This document shows, in pieces, positions 1 through 6,730 of a stretch of DNA of 9,181 bases. The notes beneath the pieces were generated by a model. The model did not search any database. It saw only the letters and a list, made by a program, of their open reading frames with translations, and had not been told where the DNA came from. The position numbers and the translations under genes are program-made. This stretch comes from Dehalococcoidia bacterium (GTDB taxonomy: Bacteria; Chloroflexota; Dehalococcoidia; UBA6926). Where the stretch lies: positions 1 to 9,181 of the forward strand of contig JAAXGS010000084.1 of the NCBI GenBank assembly GCA_012271225.1, written 5' to 3'. The stretch's first letter is position 1. Each line of letters opens with the position of its first letter.

Positions 1-844
1 GATAACGGAGATGGGAATGGGGGGGCTGCTGGGCGTATCGGCAGGCTCCCATCAGCCCCCGGCGTTCATCATCCTTGAGCATCGCGGAGACCCGCAGGGC
101 GCCCGGCCCACGGTGGCGCTCATCGGCAAGGGTGTGACGTTTGATTCAGGCGGCATCTCCATCAAGCCCGCCGCGAACATGAGCGCCATGAAGGGCGATA
201 TGGCAGGCGGAGCCGCCGTGATCGCCGCGATGCAGGCAATTGGCCGGCTGGGGTGCCCCATCAACGTCACCGCGCTGGTTCCCGCAACGGAGAACCTGCC
301 GGGCGGCGCGGCGGCCAAGCCGGGCGATGTTCTCACGGCCATGAACGGCAAGACGATGGAGGTTGAGAACACGGACGCGGAGGGGCGGTTGATCCTGGCG
401 GACGCCCTGTCCTACGCCAACAGCAGGGGCATGTCGCCCCTGATTGACGTCGCGACGCTCACCGGAGCCATTCGCGTCGCGCTGGGAACCGTGGCCATGG
501 GCATGTTTGCGAACGACGATGACCTTGCGCGGCGGCTGGAAGACGCCTCACACGGCACGGGGGAGCGGATGTGGCGCATGCCGCTGTGGGACGAATACAA
601 GGAGCAGATTAAGAGCAGGGTCGCAACGGTCAAGAACACCGGAGGAGGGCCGGCGGGCGGCGCGATCACCGCGGCCAAGTTCCTCCATGAGTTCGCCGGA
701 GACACCCCATGGGCGCACCTTGACATTGCCTCCGTGTCATCAACGGACGCGGAACGCGGCTGGCAAATCCGCGGCGCCACCGGACAGCCCGTCCGCACCC
801 TTGTGCGGCTAATTGAGGACATGGCCGCAGAGTCGACGGGGTGA
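1..844 (+). CDS. pepA: Leucyl aminopeptidase (M17 family), C-terminal catalytic part, 5' truncated by window edge
   Basis: Cytosolic two-metal aminopeptidase that removes N-terminal residues from peptides. The reading frame is open to the window edge, so the ATG at 11 is an internal Met of the conserved MGMGG stretch and not the start. Counting residues from that Met, the M17 metal and catalytic residues are all present: K40 and D45 (GKGVTFDSGG), K52, D63 (MKGDMAGGA), then D122, E124 and R126 in the family signature NTDAEGRL. Each lies exactly 230 positions below its E. coli PepA counterpart (K270, D275, K282, D293, D352, E354, R356), so roughly 230 N-terminal residues lie outside the window. 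The C-terminus (WAHLDIA, GATGQPVRTL) is normal for the family and ends in TGA. The next gene follows after 51 nt, possibly co-transcribed. Function is well supported; physiological substrate is not. Confidence 0.95.
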   Translation, partial: ITEMGMGGLLGVSAGSHQPPAFIILEHRGDPQGARPTVALIGKGVTFDSGGISIKPAANMSAMKGDMAGGAAVIAAMQAIGRLGCPINVTALVPATENLPGGAAAKPGDVLTAMNGKTMEVENTDAEGRLILADALSYANSRGMSPLIDVATLTGAIRVALGTVAMGMFANDDDLARRLEDASHGTGERMWRMPLWDEYKEQIKSRVATVKNTGGGPAGGAITAAKFLHEFAGDTPWAHLDIASVSSTDAERGWQIRGATGQPVRTLVRLIEDMAAESTG

Positions 845-895
845 TTCACTACCGGGGCATCACGACACGGACGGCCGGGTGACAGGAGAGGCGGC

Positions 896-1843
896 ATGGG
901 ATTCACACAGGAAGAGATCGCCCAGGGCAACTACCTGGTCACCGGAGCGACGGGACGGACCGGCAGCATCGTCGTCCGCAAGCTGCGGGACGCGGGCGCA
1001 ACCGTGCGCGCGCTTGTGCACACAACGCGACCGGACGAGCCCCTCTCCGGAGTCGAATACGTCACCGGCGGTTATGAGGACACGGACTCGCTGGCGGCGG
1101 CGTGTCAGGGCATTGACTGGGTGATCGCCTGCGTCGGCGCGCAGTCCGCGGCGCGGGGTCTCCACCTGATTGAGGCGGTGGAATATCAGGGAACGGTGAA
1201 CCTGACCGAAGCGGCAAGCGCGAGCGGGGTCAAGCACATGGCGCTGATCTCCGTCCGGGGAGCGGATACCCGCTGGAGCTTCTATCCCGTCTACCCCGCC
1301 AAGGCTCGCGCGGATCAGCATCTGCTTGACGCGCCGGTGGCCGGAACCGTGTTTCGCCCCGGAGGCATGATTGACACGGGCGGGGATTTGGCGCGGCGCA
1401 TGGCGCAGACGGTGCGCAGCGGCGGAGCGGTGACCATCTACGGATCACCGGACCAGGCGATGGTCTTCATCTTCCTGGACGAACTCGCCGATTACCTGAT
1501 CCACGCGCATCTTGAGCGGCGCGCCTATAACGACACTTTCGTCCTCGGTGGGCCCGGCAACATGACCCGCGCGGAATACTGGAAGACGTTCCAGGACCAT
1601 CTGGGCGTCATTCCCAACGTGCGGTATCTGCCGGTGGAGGACATCGTCGCCCTGCGGGAAACGGCGGAGAAGGAGCAGAACTGGCCGCTGGCGCACCAAC
1701 TGGCGCGGGAGGAGATCGGGGGGCGCGCCACCTCACCCGCCCCGCCGATGGACGTCTACGGACGCCTCTTTGGCGTCACGCAGAGAGATTTTCGCCAGTG
1801 GCTCATCGGCGTTCTGCGGGACGTCAGACAGACCGCGGAGTGA
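896..1843 (+). CDS. NmrA-like / atypical SDR NAD(P)-binding protein
   Basis: A 315-residue Rossmann-fold protein of the atypical short-chain dehydrogenase (NmrA / SDR-a) group. The dinucleotide-binding glycine motif GATGRTG is at residues 17-23, directly after the first beta strand (NYLVT). A later stretch, YPAKARADQHLL followed by VFRPGGMID, matches the conserved AK...RPG block of this group. The C-terminal third (FVLGGPGNMTRAEYWKTF and onward) resembles the substrate-side domain of longer NmrA-like proteins. The start is ATG 896 with an AGGAG at 884-888, 7 nt upstream. Such proteins act as NADPH-dependent reductases or isomerases, or as redox-sensing regulators without catalysis. Sequence alone does not say which, so no substrate is assigned. 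It follows pepA on the same strand and converges with nrdJ. Confidence 0.85.
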   Translation: MGFTQEEIAQGNYLVTGATGRTGSIVVRKLRDAGATVRALVHTTRPDEPLSGVEYVTGGYEDTDSLAAACQGIDWVIACVGAQSAARGLHLIEAVEYQGTVNLTEAASASGVKHMALISVRGADTRWSFYPVYPAKARADQHLLDAPVAGTVFRPGGMIDTGGDLARRMAQTVRSGGAVTIYGSPDQAMVFIFLDELADYLIHAHLERRAYNDTFVLGGPGNMTRAEYWKTFQDHLGVIPNVRYLPVEDIVALRETAEKEQNWPLAHQLAREEIGGRATSPAPPMDVYGRLFGVTQRDFRQWLIGVLRDVRQTAE

Positions 1844-1864
1844 TGGGGCTCTGCGCCCTGCGGC

Positions 1865-1902
1865 AAAAAAGCCACCGGGCCGGGGTGGGGGCCGGCCCGG
1901 TG
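1865..1902 (-). terminator. Rho-independent terminator of the nrdR-nrdJ operon
   Basis: Read on the minus strand this is a perfect 11-bp GC-rich stem: CACCGGGCCGG at 1902-1892 pairs with CCGGCCCGGTG at 1883-1873, with an 8-nt loop. Two bases on, six T residues follow (the AAAAAA at 1865-1870 on the plus strand). It lies about 70 nt after the nrdJ stop codon. There is no T tract on the plus-strand side, so it is directional and does not obviously terminate the convergent NmrA-like gene. Confidence 0.9.
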
Positions 1903-1972
1903 ACCAGGGATAAAGGAGGGTGAGAGGGTTGTCAGTAATAGTGGGCGGCGGCGGCCGCGCATGAACCTCCCG

Positions 1973-4639
1973 TCAGCACTTTGAGTACCCGCAGGCAGGG
2001 CACATCATGCAGCCCTCGGAGAAGATGAGGACGCCGTAGCAATCGGGGCATTGGGGCTGCGCGCCGCCCTGTGGCGCGCCTGCCCCGGTCGGCGTTCCGG
2101 CGAACAGCGCGCTCTGCACCACGGTGTCCACCTCCGCCTCCTGCAGATCACGAAGGTCAAACTTCTCGCCAAACGCCTCCCGCGCCCGGCGGACCAGTTC
2201 ATCACGCTCCTCATCGGACGGGCGGGCGTGGCGCAGCAGCGCCAGCGCCACCGCGTCCGGCGCGCTCAAAACCTGCTGCCCCTCATCCCATGTCGGAGCG
2301 TCCGTGATGCCGCGCAGTTGATCGATGACCTGCTCAACGCCCACGCCGGAGCGCAGGGCCAGCGACGCGAGGCGGCTGACGGCCTCCAGATAGGCGGAAT
2401 CGCTTGAGCCCGCCTTCCCAAGGTTGGTGAACACCTCAAAGGGGCGCCGTTCCTCATCAAACGTGATGGTGACGTACAGATTCCCGTGCCCTGTCCGGAT
2501 CCGGTCCGTGACGCTGGTCAGTGTCTGCGGGCGGCTCCGCGGGATGCGGAGCTGCTCCACGGCAGCCGCCTGCTCCTCCGCGGCCGTCCCCGTTTCCAGC
2601 ACCTGCATGCTCTTTGATCCGTCCCGATAGACGGTGATGGCCTTGCAGCCCGTCTCCCATGCCTGCCAGAACGACCGCGCGATGTCCTCGACGGTGGCAT
2701 CGTTGGCGAGGTTGATGGTCTTTGACACGGAGTTTGTCGTGTTCTCCTGCCACGCCGCCTGCATACGGACGTGCCAGTCCGGCGCGATGGACATCGCCGT
2801 CCGCACCCCGTGCCGGGTGATGAGGTCCGTGACGGCCTCACTGCGGTGGGCCGGATCATTCGCCAGACGGGACAGCGTTTCCTCTGCCCCGTCCTCTCCA
2901 ACATCCGCGATCAGGGCGCGGCGGACGGGGAGCGGCGCATCCAAAAAGCGCGTGCTGGTTCCGTCATGGTCTTCCCACAGGATGTTGGACCACCACGCCA
3001 GCGCGAAATGCGGCTCAATGCCGGAGGAGCAATCCGCCAGCCGGGAGATGGTCCCGGTTGGCGCAATCGTCGTCACGCTGGAGTGGCGAACGGGAGGCAT
3101 GCCGCGTTCCTTCAATTGCGAACGCTCATACTCCGGGAACGGCCCGCGCTGCGCTGCCAGTTTCTCCGATTCCGACCAGGCCGTCTCGCGGATAAAGTGG
3201 CCGACTCTCCGCGCGAGATCCAGCGCCTGTTCCGAATCATAGGGGACGGTCAGATTGACCAGGGCATCCGCCCAGCCCATGATGCCCAGCCCGATACGGC
3301 GTGTTTTCAGGTTCACGTCCCGCAGCTCCGGCAGCGGAAACGTATTGACCTCAATCACATCGTCAAGGAAACGGACAGCCGTCCGAACGGTGTCCTCAAG
3401 GGACGTCCAGTCAAAGTCCGTTCCGTTCTCAACCAGATGCTTGGCAAGGTCAATGGAGCCCAGACAACAGTTGCCGTAGTTTTCCAGAAACTCCTCGCCG
3501 CAGGGGTTGGACGTCTCAATCAGGCCAAGCTGCGGATTCGGCTGCGTCTCCCACACGCGATCCATGAACACCAGGCCCGGATCACCCGTCTGCCACGCGG
3601 AACGGCAGATATCGTTCCAGAGGTCCCGCGCGCTGACGGTCCGGGTGACTTGCCCATCCCGGGGGCTGATCAGGTCCCAGTCCCCCCCATTCTCAACGGC
3701 CCGCATGAACTCATCCGAAACCTGCACGGAGATATTGAAATTCTGCAGGGAGACATCGTCATCCTTGGCGTGAATGAACTCCAGAATGTCCGGATGATGA
3801 ATGCTCAACTGCCCCATATGCGCGCCCAGCCTGAACGCGCCCTGTGTCAGCGTCCCGCCAACCGCGGAGTAGAGCTTCATCACGGCGACGGGTCCGCAGG
3901 CCATGCCGTGCGTGGTCGCGATGGGATCACCCTTGGGCCGGAGGTTGGAGAAGCCAAAGCCGATGCCGCCGCCCCACTTCTCGATCATGGCGGCATCGGA
4001 CGCCACCTTCATGATCGATCCCATGTCATCCCTGGGCGAGACGACGAAGCAGGCGCTGAGCGAGCCGCGCCCCTCCTTGCCGGCGTTCACAAGCGTTGGA
4101 GAGTTTGGCAGAAAGCGCAGGGAGGCCATGACGCGGTAGAAGCGGCTCGCCCATTCCGCGGTCTCAGCGTCCGATGTGCCAACGCCCCGCTCTCCCTCCG
4201 CCACGGCGCGCGCGACGCGGGCAAACAGGCCGCGCGGATCCTCCACAACCTCGTTGTCCGCGTTGCGCGCCAGGTAGCGGTTTTCCAGAATCGCGCGGGA
4301 GTTGGGGGACAACTGCGGCTCATCCTCACCGCTCGCGTCCCACTGCTGCGCCGCGGACGGTGGCGCGGACGCGCCGTTCCGCTCACGCCGCAGCACCGCC
4401 TCAAGCAGGGTTCTGACGGCCTGTTCCACGTCAGCACCGCTCTCGGCGCCGTTCAGCCGATGGAGCGCCCCCTCAGACCCCGGCATCTGCGTGTCCGCAA
4501 TCTCGACCAGAATCCGATTCATCACCGCGTCGACGCGCTCCGCGCTCTCCTCTCCCATCTGCGCTGAGAGCATGCTCCGCAACGAGTTTGCATTCAGGGC
4601 AACGACGCGTCCCTCAAACCGGTCTGCCTCAATCGACAT
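1973..4639 (-). CDS. nrdJ: Class II (adenosylcobalamin-dependent) ribonucleotide reductase
   Basis: Reduces ribonucleotides to deoxyribonucleotides using a thiyl radical generated from coenzyme B12, so it needs no oxygen and no small subunit. The protein is 888 residues. The conserved RNR N-terminal block FLPNSPTLVNAG is at 177-187, and the first redox Cys is C197. The active-site motif N378-P-C380-G-E382 supplies the thiyl Cys (C380) and its Asn/Glu partners. The second redox Cys is C391, 11 residues on as in Thermotoga NrdJ, here doubled as C391-C392. The APTGTIS...SSGIEP block is at 526-543. A TSCPD domain spans about 705-780. The tail 864-888 holds six Cys (864, 867, 877, 880, 883, 888), typical of the zinc-ribbon-like regenerating C-terminus. 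I see no ATP-cone at the N-terminus. The start at 4639 has a GGTGAG upstream. It lies 95 nt downstream of nrdR and ends before an intrinsic terminator. No intein or frameshift is visible. Confidence 0.95.
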   Translation of the reverse strand: MSIEADRFEGRVVALNANSLRSMLSAQMGEESAERVDAVMNRILVEIADTQMPGSEGALHRLNGAESGADVEQAVRTLLEAVLRRERNGASAPPSAAQQWDASGEDEPQLSPNSRAILENRYLARNADNEVVEDPRGLFARVARAVAEGERGVGTSDAETAEWASRFYRVMASLRFLPNSPTLVNAGKEGRGSLSACFVVSPRDDMGSIMKVASDAAMIEKWGGGIGFGFSNLRPKGDPIATTHGMACGPVAVMKLYSAVGGTLTQGAFRLGAHMGQLSIHHPDILEFIHAKDDDVSLQNFNISVQVSDEFMRAVENGGDWDLISPRDGQVTRTVSARDLWNDICRSAWQTGDPGLVFMDRVWETQPNPQLGLIETSNPCGEEFLENYGNCCLGSIDLAKHLVENGTDFDWTSLEDTVRTAVRFLDDVIEVNTFPLPELRDVNLKTRRIGLGIMGWADALVNLTVPYDSEQALDLARRVGHFIRETAWSESEKLAAQRGPFPEYERSQLKERGMPPVRHSSVTTIAPTGTISRLADCSSGIEPHFALAWWSNILWEDHDGTSTRFLDAPLPVRRALIADVGEDGAEETLSRLANDPAHRSEAVTDLITRHGVRTAMSIAPDWHVRMQAAWQENTTNSVSKTINLANDATVEDIARSFWQAWETGCKAITVYRDGSKSMQVLETGTAAEEQAAAVEQLRIPRSRPQTLTSVTDRIRTGHGNLYVTITFDEERRPFEVFTNLGKAGSSDSAYLEAVSRLASLALRSGVGVEQVIDQLRGITDAPTWDEGQQVLSAPDAVALALLRHARPSDEERDELVRRAREAFGEKFDLRDLQEAEVDTVVQSALFAGTPTGAGAPQGGAQPQCPDCYGVLIFSEGCMMCPACGYSKC

Positions 4640-4695
4640 CTGCTCACCATCCGTTGTTATTCATTCATATCTGCGCCGCGCTGAACCGGATCCGC

Positions 4696-4734
4696 GTTGC
4701 CGGCGGCGCTCATCAGGTGGAGCGCCGCCGCAAC
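4696..4734 (-). promoter_or_regulatory. Strong intergenic hairpin between nrdR and nrdJ
   Basis: Immediately after the nrdR stop codon. The arms GTTGC-C-GGCGGCGCT (4696-4710) and AGCGCCGCC-G-CAAC (4721-4734) pair over 14 bp with a single bulged base and a 10-nt loop. Neither strand shows a T tract after it, so it is not a standard intrinsic terminator. A role in mRNA processing or stability, or in partial attenuation between repressor and enzyme genes, is an inference. Confidence 0.6.
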
Positions 4735-5265
4735 TCATCGGCGACGGGGACGCCCCCGCGGGCGAGAGCCGGACCGCTCCGGCGGAAGGAGGGCAAGCTG
4801 ATCGGATGCGGAGGGCGCCGGGCCGTCACCCAGATTCTCAATGGCCCGGCGGAAATCGTCCTCATCGGCAAAATCGCGGTAGACGCTCGCAAACCGGATG
4901 TACGCCACCCGATCCGCCCTGCTCAGCCGGTCCATTGTCAACTCGCCAATCAATTGCGCGCTCACTTCTGCCCGTCCCCGTTTCTGCAGTTCTTCCTCAA
5001 TGTCGTCGACCATCTTCTCGATCGCGCCGGCCAGGAATGGGCGCTTGGCGCACGCTGTGCGGATGGCGGCGGCGAGCTTCTCACGGCTGAACTCCTCCGT
5101 CCGTCCATCTCTTTTGACAACGGACATCGTCGTCGCCAGCATCCGCTCCATTGTGCTGAACCGCGCGCCGCATCGCAGACACTCGCGCCGTCGACGCACC
5201 CCTCGATCGCTCTGCCTGGTATCCAGGACCTTCGAATCCGTGTTACCGCAGTGCGAGCACTTCAT
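4735..5265 (-). CDS. nrdR: Transcriptional repressor NrdR
   Basis: Nucleotide-sensing repressor of ribonucleotide reductase genes, 176 residues. The N-terminal zinc ribbon has Cys pairs at 3/6 and 29/32, with the basic RRRREC segment between them that contacts DNA. An ATP-cone domain follows (VVKRDGR at about 46-52, then KLAAAIRTACAKRPF through YIRFASVYRDF). Beyond the cone there is a Pro/Arg-rich tail of about 30 residues that looks disordered. The reading frame stays open upstream to 5364, but NrdR proteins begin at MKC, so ATG 5265 is the supported start. On the minus strand its mRNA has a short GTCTCC-GGT-GGAGAC hairpin (5278-5292) just before the start. It is first in an nrdR-nrdJ operon, an arrangement known from Streptomyces, which implies autoregulation together with its target. 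Confidence 0.95.
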   Translation of the reverse strand: MKCSHCGNTDSKVLDTRQSDRGVRRRRECLRCGARFSTMERMLATTMSVVKRDGRTEEFSREKLAAAIRTACAKRPFLAGAIEKMVDDIEEELQKRGRAEVSAQLIGELTMDRLSRADRVAYIRFASVYRDFADEDDFRRAIENLGDGPAPSASDQLALLPPERSGSRPRGRPRRR

Positions 5266-5360
5266 CTCAGTCCCGCCGTCTCCACCGGAGACGCCTGCCC
5301 CGCGATCTGTCCTCACTCCCTTTCCCGCTGTGTTTGCTCCATGCAATGATGCGACGCGCA

Positions 5361-5418
5361 TCAACTACATGTAGGAAACAAAGTTGATAATACTCAACCG
5401 CTAGTATGCGCTTGTCAA
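5361..5418 (-). promoter_or_regulatory. Candidate nrdR-nrdJ promoter/operator region
   Basis: On the minus strand, TTGACA (5418-5413) and TATTAT (5392-5387) resemble -35 and -10 boxes, but the 20-nt spacer is longer than usual, so the promoter call is tentative. Downstream lies the 10-bp palindrome CTACATGTAG (5365-5374). It matches the NrdR-box core CwAtATaTwG at 8 of 10 positions. A related element, TCAACnnCnnGTAnG, begins at both 5361 and 5394, 33 bp apart or about three helical turns. GTTGA at 5383-5387 forms inverted repeats with both TCAAC copies. This arrangement fits tandem repressor boxes; binding by NrdR is inferred, and the second copy matches the consensus poorly. Confidence 0.4.
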
Positions 5419-5453
5419 GCCTCTGTAGCAGTTTATCGGATCGAATCTTAACC

Positions 5454-5481
5454 GACGGCGCGAGCGCCGCCGCGCGCCGTC
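5454..5481. repeat. 9-bp inverted repeat in the nrdR/smpB divergent region
   Basis: GACGGCGCG (5454-5462) and CGCGCCGTC (5473-5481) form a perfect 9-bp stem with a 10-nt loop. No T tract follows on either strand, so I do not call it a terminator. A smaller GC hairpin, GGGGC (5521-5525) with GCCCC (5536-5540), lies nearer smpB. Function unknown. Confidence 0.4.
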
Positions 5482-5547
5482 TCTTCCATCACGACGCGGC
5501 TCCCAAAGAGCATCTCTGGCGGGGCGCGATGCGAGGCCCCAGATTTC

Positions 5548-5553
5548 TATAAT
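5548..5553 (+). promoter_or_regulatory. Perfect -10 box (TATAAT) placed for a leaderless smpB transcript
   Basis: TATAAT ends 8 nt before the smpB ATG at 5562, so transcription would begin at or next to the start codon. No Shine-Dalgarno sequence precedes that ATG, which agrees with a leaderless mRNA. No recognisable -35 box is present at the expected distance. Confidence 0.55.
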
Positions 5554-5561
5554 GGCTGATC

Positions 5562-6077
5562 ATGGCAAAAGCGAAGACGCGAAGAAACAGGGCGCGCGGC
5601 GCGGCGCCGGCCGACGCGGCCGCGGGCGGCGATCGGCTGATCTCAGAAAATCGCCGCGCCCGTTTCGACTACGAGATTCTTGAGAGCCTGGAGGCCGGCA
5701 TCGTCCTGACCGGCACGGAGATCAAGTCCGTGCGGGCCGGGCGCGTGTCCCTGCAGCAGTCGTTCGCCCGGATCACCGGCGGAGAGGCGTGGCTGCACGG
5801 CATGCACATCCCGCCGTACGCGCAGGGCAACATCTACAACCATGATCCAACGCGCCCCCGCAAGCTGCTGATGCACCGGCGGCAGACGCAGGACATCAAA
5901 CAGCGCGTGGACTCACGCGGATACACGCTGATTCCGCTGCGGCTCTACATCACGCGCCACCGCGCCAAGGTGCAGCTTGGCCTCGCGCGGGGCCGCAAGG
6001 TGTATGACAAGCGTCAGGTGCTGGCCAAGCGGGACGCGGACCTGGAGATGGCCCGAGCGCTGGGCGCGCGGCGCTAG
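5562..6077 (+). CDS. smpB: SsrA-binding protein SmpB
   Basis: OB-fold RNA-binding protein that holds tmRNA's tRNA-like domain in the ribosomal A site during rescue of stalled ribosomes. It has 171 residues. The family core starts near residue 29 (ENRRARFDYEILESLEAGIVL) and continues through GTEIKSVRAGRVSL, GEAWLHGMHIPPY and RPRKLLMHRR. It ends in the conserved KVYDKRQ and a basic Lys/Arg-rich tail that reaches toward the decoding centre. The N-terminal 28 residues are an Ala/Arg-rich extension beyond the usual core. Its partner RNA, ssrA, starts 85 nt downstream on the same strand. The start at 5562 is set by the -10 box position and the lack of an upstream in-frame alternative with a ribosome binding site. 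Confidence 0.95.
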   Translation: MAKAKTRRNRARGAAPADAAAGGDRLISENRRARFDYEILESLEAGIVLTGTEIKSVRAGRVSLQQSFARITGGEAWLHGMHIPPYAQGNIYNHDPTRPRKLLMHRRQTQDIKQRVDSRGYTLIPLRLYITRHRAKVQLGLARGRKVYDKRQVLAKRDADLEMARALGARR

Positions 6078-6100
6078 AACACCGCAGCGCCCAACTCGCG

Positions 6101-6140
6101 TATACTTATTAAGGACGCGGCCGCAACGCAGGGGCGGCCG
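6101..6140 (+). promoter_or_regulatory. Possible ssrA -10 box and hairpin in the smpB-ssrA spacer
   Basis: TATACT (6101-6106) is a near-consensus -10 box that would start an ssrA precursor about 50 nt before the mature 5' end; no -35 box is evident. It is followed by a 7-bp hairpin, CGGCCGC (6118-6124) with GCGGCCG (6134-6140), lacking a T tract. The hairpin could be part of the precursor leader. Both calls are tentative, and ssrA may simply be read through from smpB. Confidence 0.35.
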
Positions 6141-6162
6141 TGACGCATCGATTGACCCGTTT

Positions 6163-6524
6163 GGGGGCGCGCGGATTCGACAGGGGCCGGCGCCGGTGCG
6201 TGAGCAGGCCGAGGCGCCGTGACCTCGTTAATCCCGCGGCACAAAGAGTAGCTGGCAACACCAAGCAGCTCGCCCTCGCGGCCTAGACACTAGGCAGCGA
6301 CGTTCGGCATCGCAGCCCCTGCGGGCGATTTCGGGCGCTATTTCAGCGGGGTGCCGCCGCCCGCCAGCCGGTGGCGCGCGGCGAAAGACCAACGCCGGCT
6401 TGCCGCTCCCGATCCCTGTCGGCCGGGGTCAGGAGCGACGAGATCACATAGACCGACTAAGCCTGTAGCGCCGCACCAGGGGCCACCTTTGGACGGGGGG
6501 TTCAACTCCCCCCCGCCTCCACCA
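6163..6524 (+). ncRNA. ssrA: tmRNA (SsrA)
   Basis: The 362-nt RNA acts as tRNA and then mRNA to rescue stalled ribosomes, tagging the unfinished protein for proteolysis. The mature 5' end GGGGGCG (6163-6169) pairs with CGCCTCC (6514-6520) as a 7-bp acceptor stem with one G-U pair. The conserved GGATTCGAC follows at 6173-6181. The T arm has loop TTCAACT (6501-6507) between G and C runs, followed by discriminator A6521 and an encoded CCA at 6522-6524. The T arm appears to have six G-C pairs (6495-6500 with 6508-6513), one more than usual. The tag ORF lies at 6236-6286. The gene sits directly after smpB. No intrinsic terminator is visible after the 3' end. Confidence 0.95.
6236..6286 (+). other. 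tmRNA proteolysis-tag reading frame
   Basis: From GCG at 6236 the frame encodes AAQRVAGNTKQLALAA and stops at TAG (6284-6286). The ending LALAA is the degron recognised by ClpXP and related proteases. The resume codon could instead be GCA at 6239, giving a tag one residue shorter; sequence alone does not decide. The basic, Asp/Glu-free tag differs from the acidic enterobacterial type. Confidence 0.85.
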
Positions 6525-6543
6525 TTCCGCTTGCGAGGGCAGA

Positions 6544-6633
6544 ATGAGAAAGCACTGGCTGGCCAGCGTGCTTGCCCTGTGGACTCTGGTGATCGTGGCA
6601 TATATGCTGTGGTACTTCGTGACAACGGCATGA
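6544..6633 (+). CDS. 29-residue single-pass membrane microprotein
   Basis: A short frame starting ATG 6544, with GAGGG at 6535-6539 four nt upstream, and ending TGA 6631-6633. The product begins with positively charged MRKH. It then runs as one uninterrupted hydrophobic helix (residues about 5-26) with three Trp (5, 13, 23) and no charged residues, and ends TTA. Positive-inside logic puts the N-terminus in the cytoplasm. It resembles in style the tiny subunits of membrane complexes (CydX-, KdpF-like), but I do not recognise it as any of them. It begins 19 nt after the tmRNA 3' end. It could be a chance frame, but hydrophobic composition plus a ribosome binding site make translation plausible. 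Confidence 0.5.
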   Translation: MRKHWLASVLALWTLVIVAYMLWYFVTTA

Positions 6634-6730
6634 CCATTCCGGCAGAACATCGCCCGGCACTTCGCACGCGCATACCGCATACAATCAGGACGATCGGGCA
6701 ATCAGACCGAACACGCACTTGGGAGGCGTT

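Noticed and set aside
1920..1965. Purine-rich GGAGGG followed by a short frame downstream of the NmrA-like gene
   Set aside because: The frame is only about 11 codons with low-complexity Gly content and overlaps the nrdJ 3' untranslated region on the other strand.
2771..4567. A 598-codon plus-strand open frame antisense to nrdJ
   Set aside because: The opposite strand encodes a complete, motif-perfect NrdJ. Long antisense frames are common in GC-rich genes, and this one shows no recognisable domain.
5266..5364. 33-residue N-terminal extension of NrdR
   Set aside because: NrdR proteins start at the zinc-ribbon MKC; the extension is Gly-rich, without family similarity, and overlaps the candidate operator region.
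5266..5400. Cobalamin riboswitch upstream of the B12-dependent reductase operon
   Set aside because: I could not find a B12-box-like sequence or the expected large conserved core; only a short 6-bp hairpin is present before nrdR.
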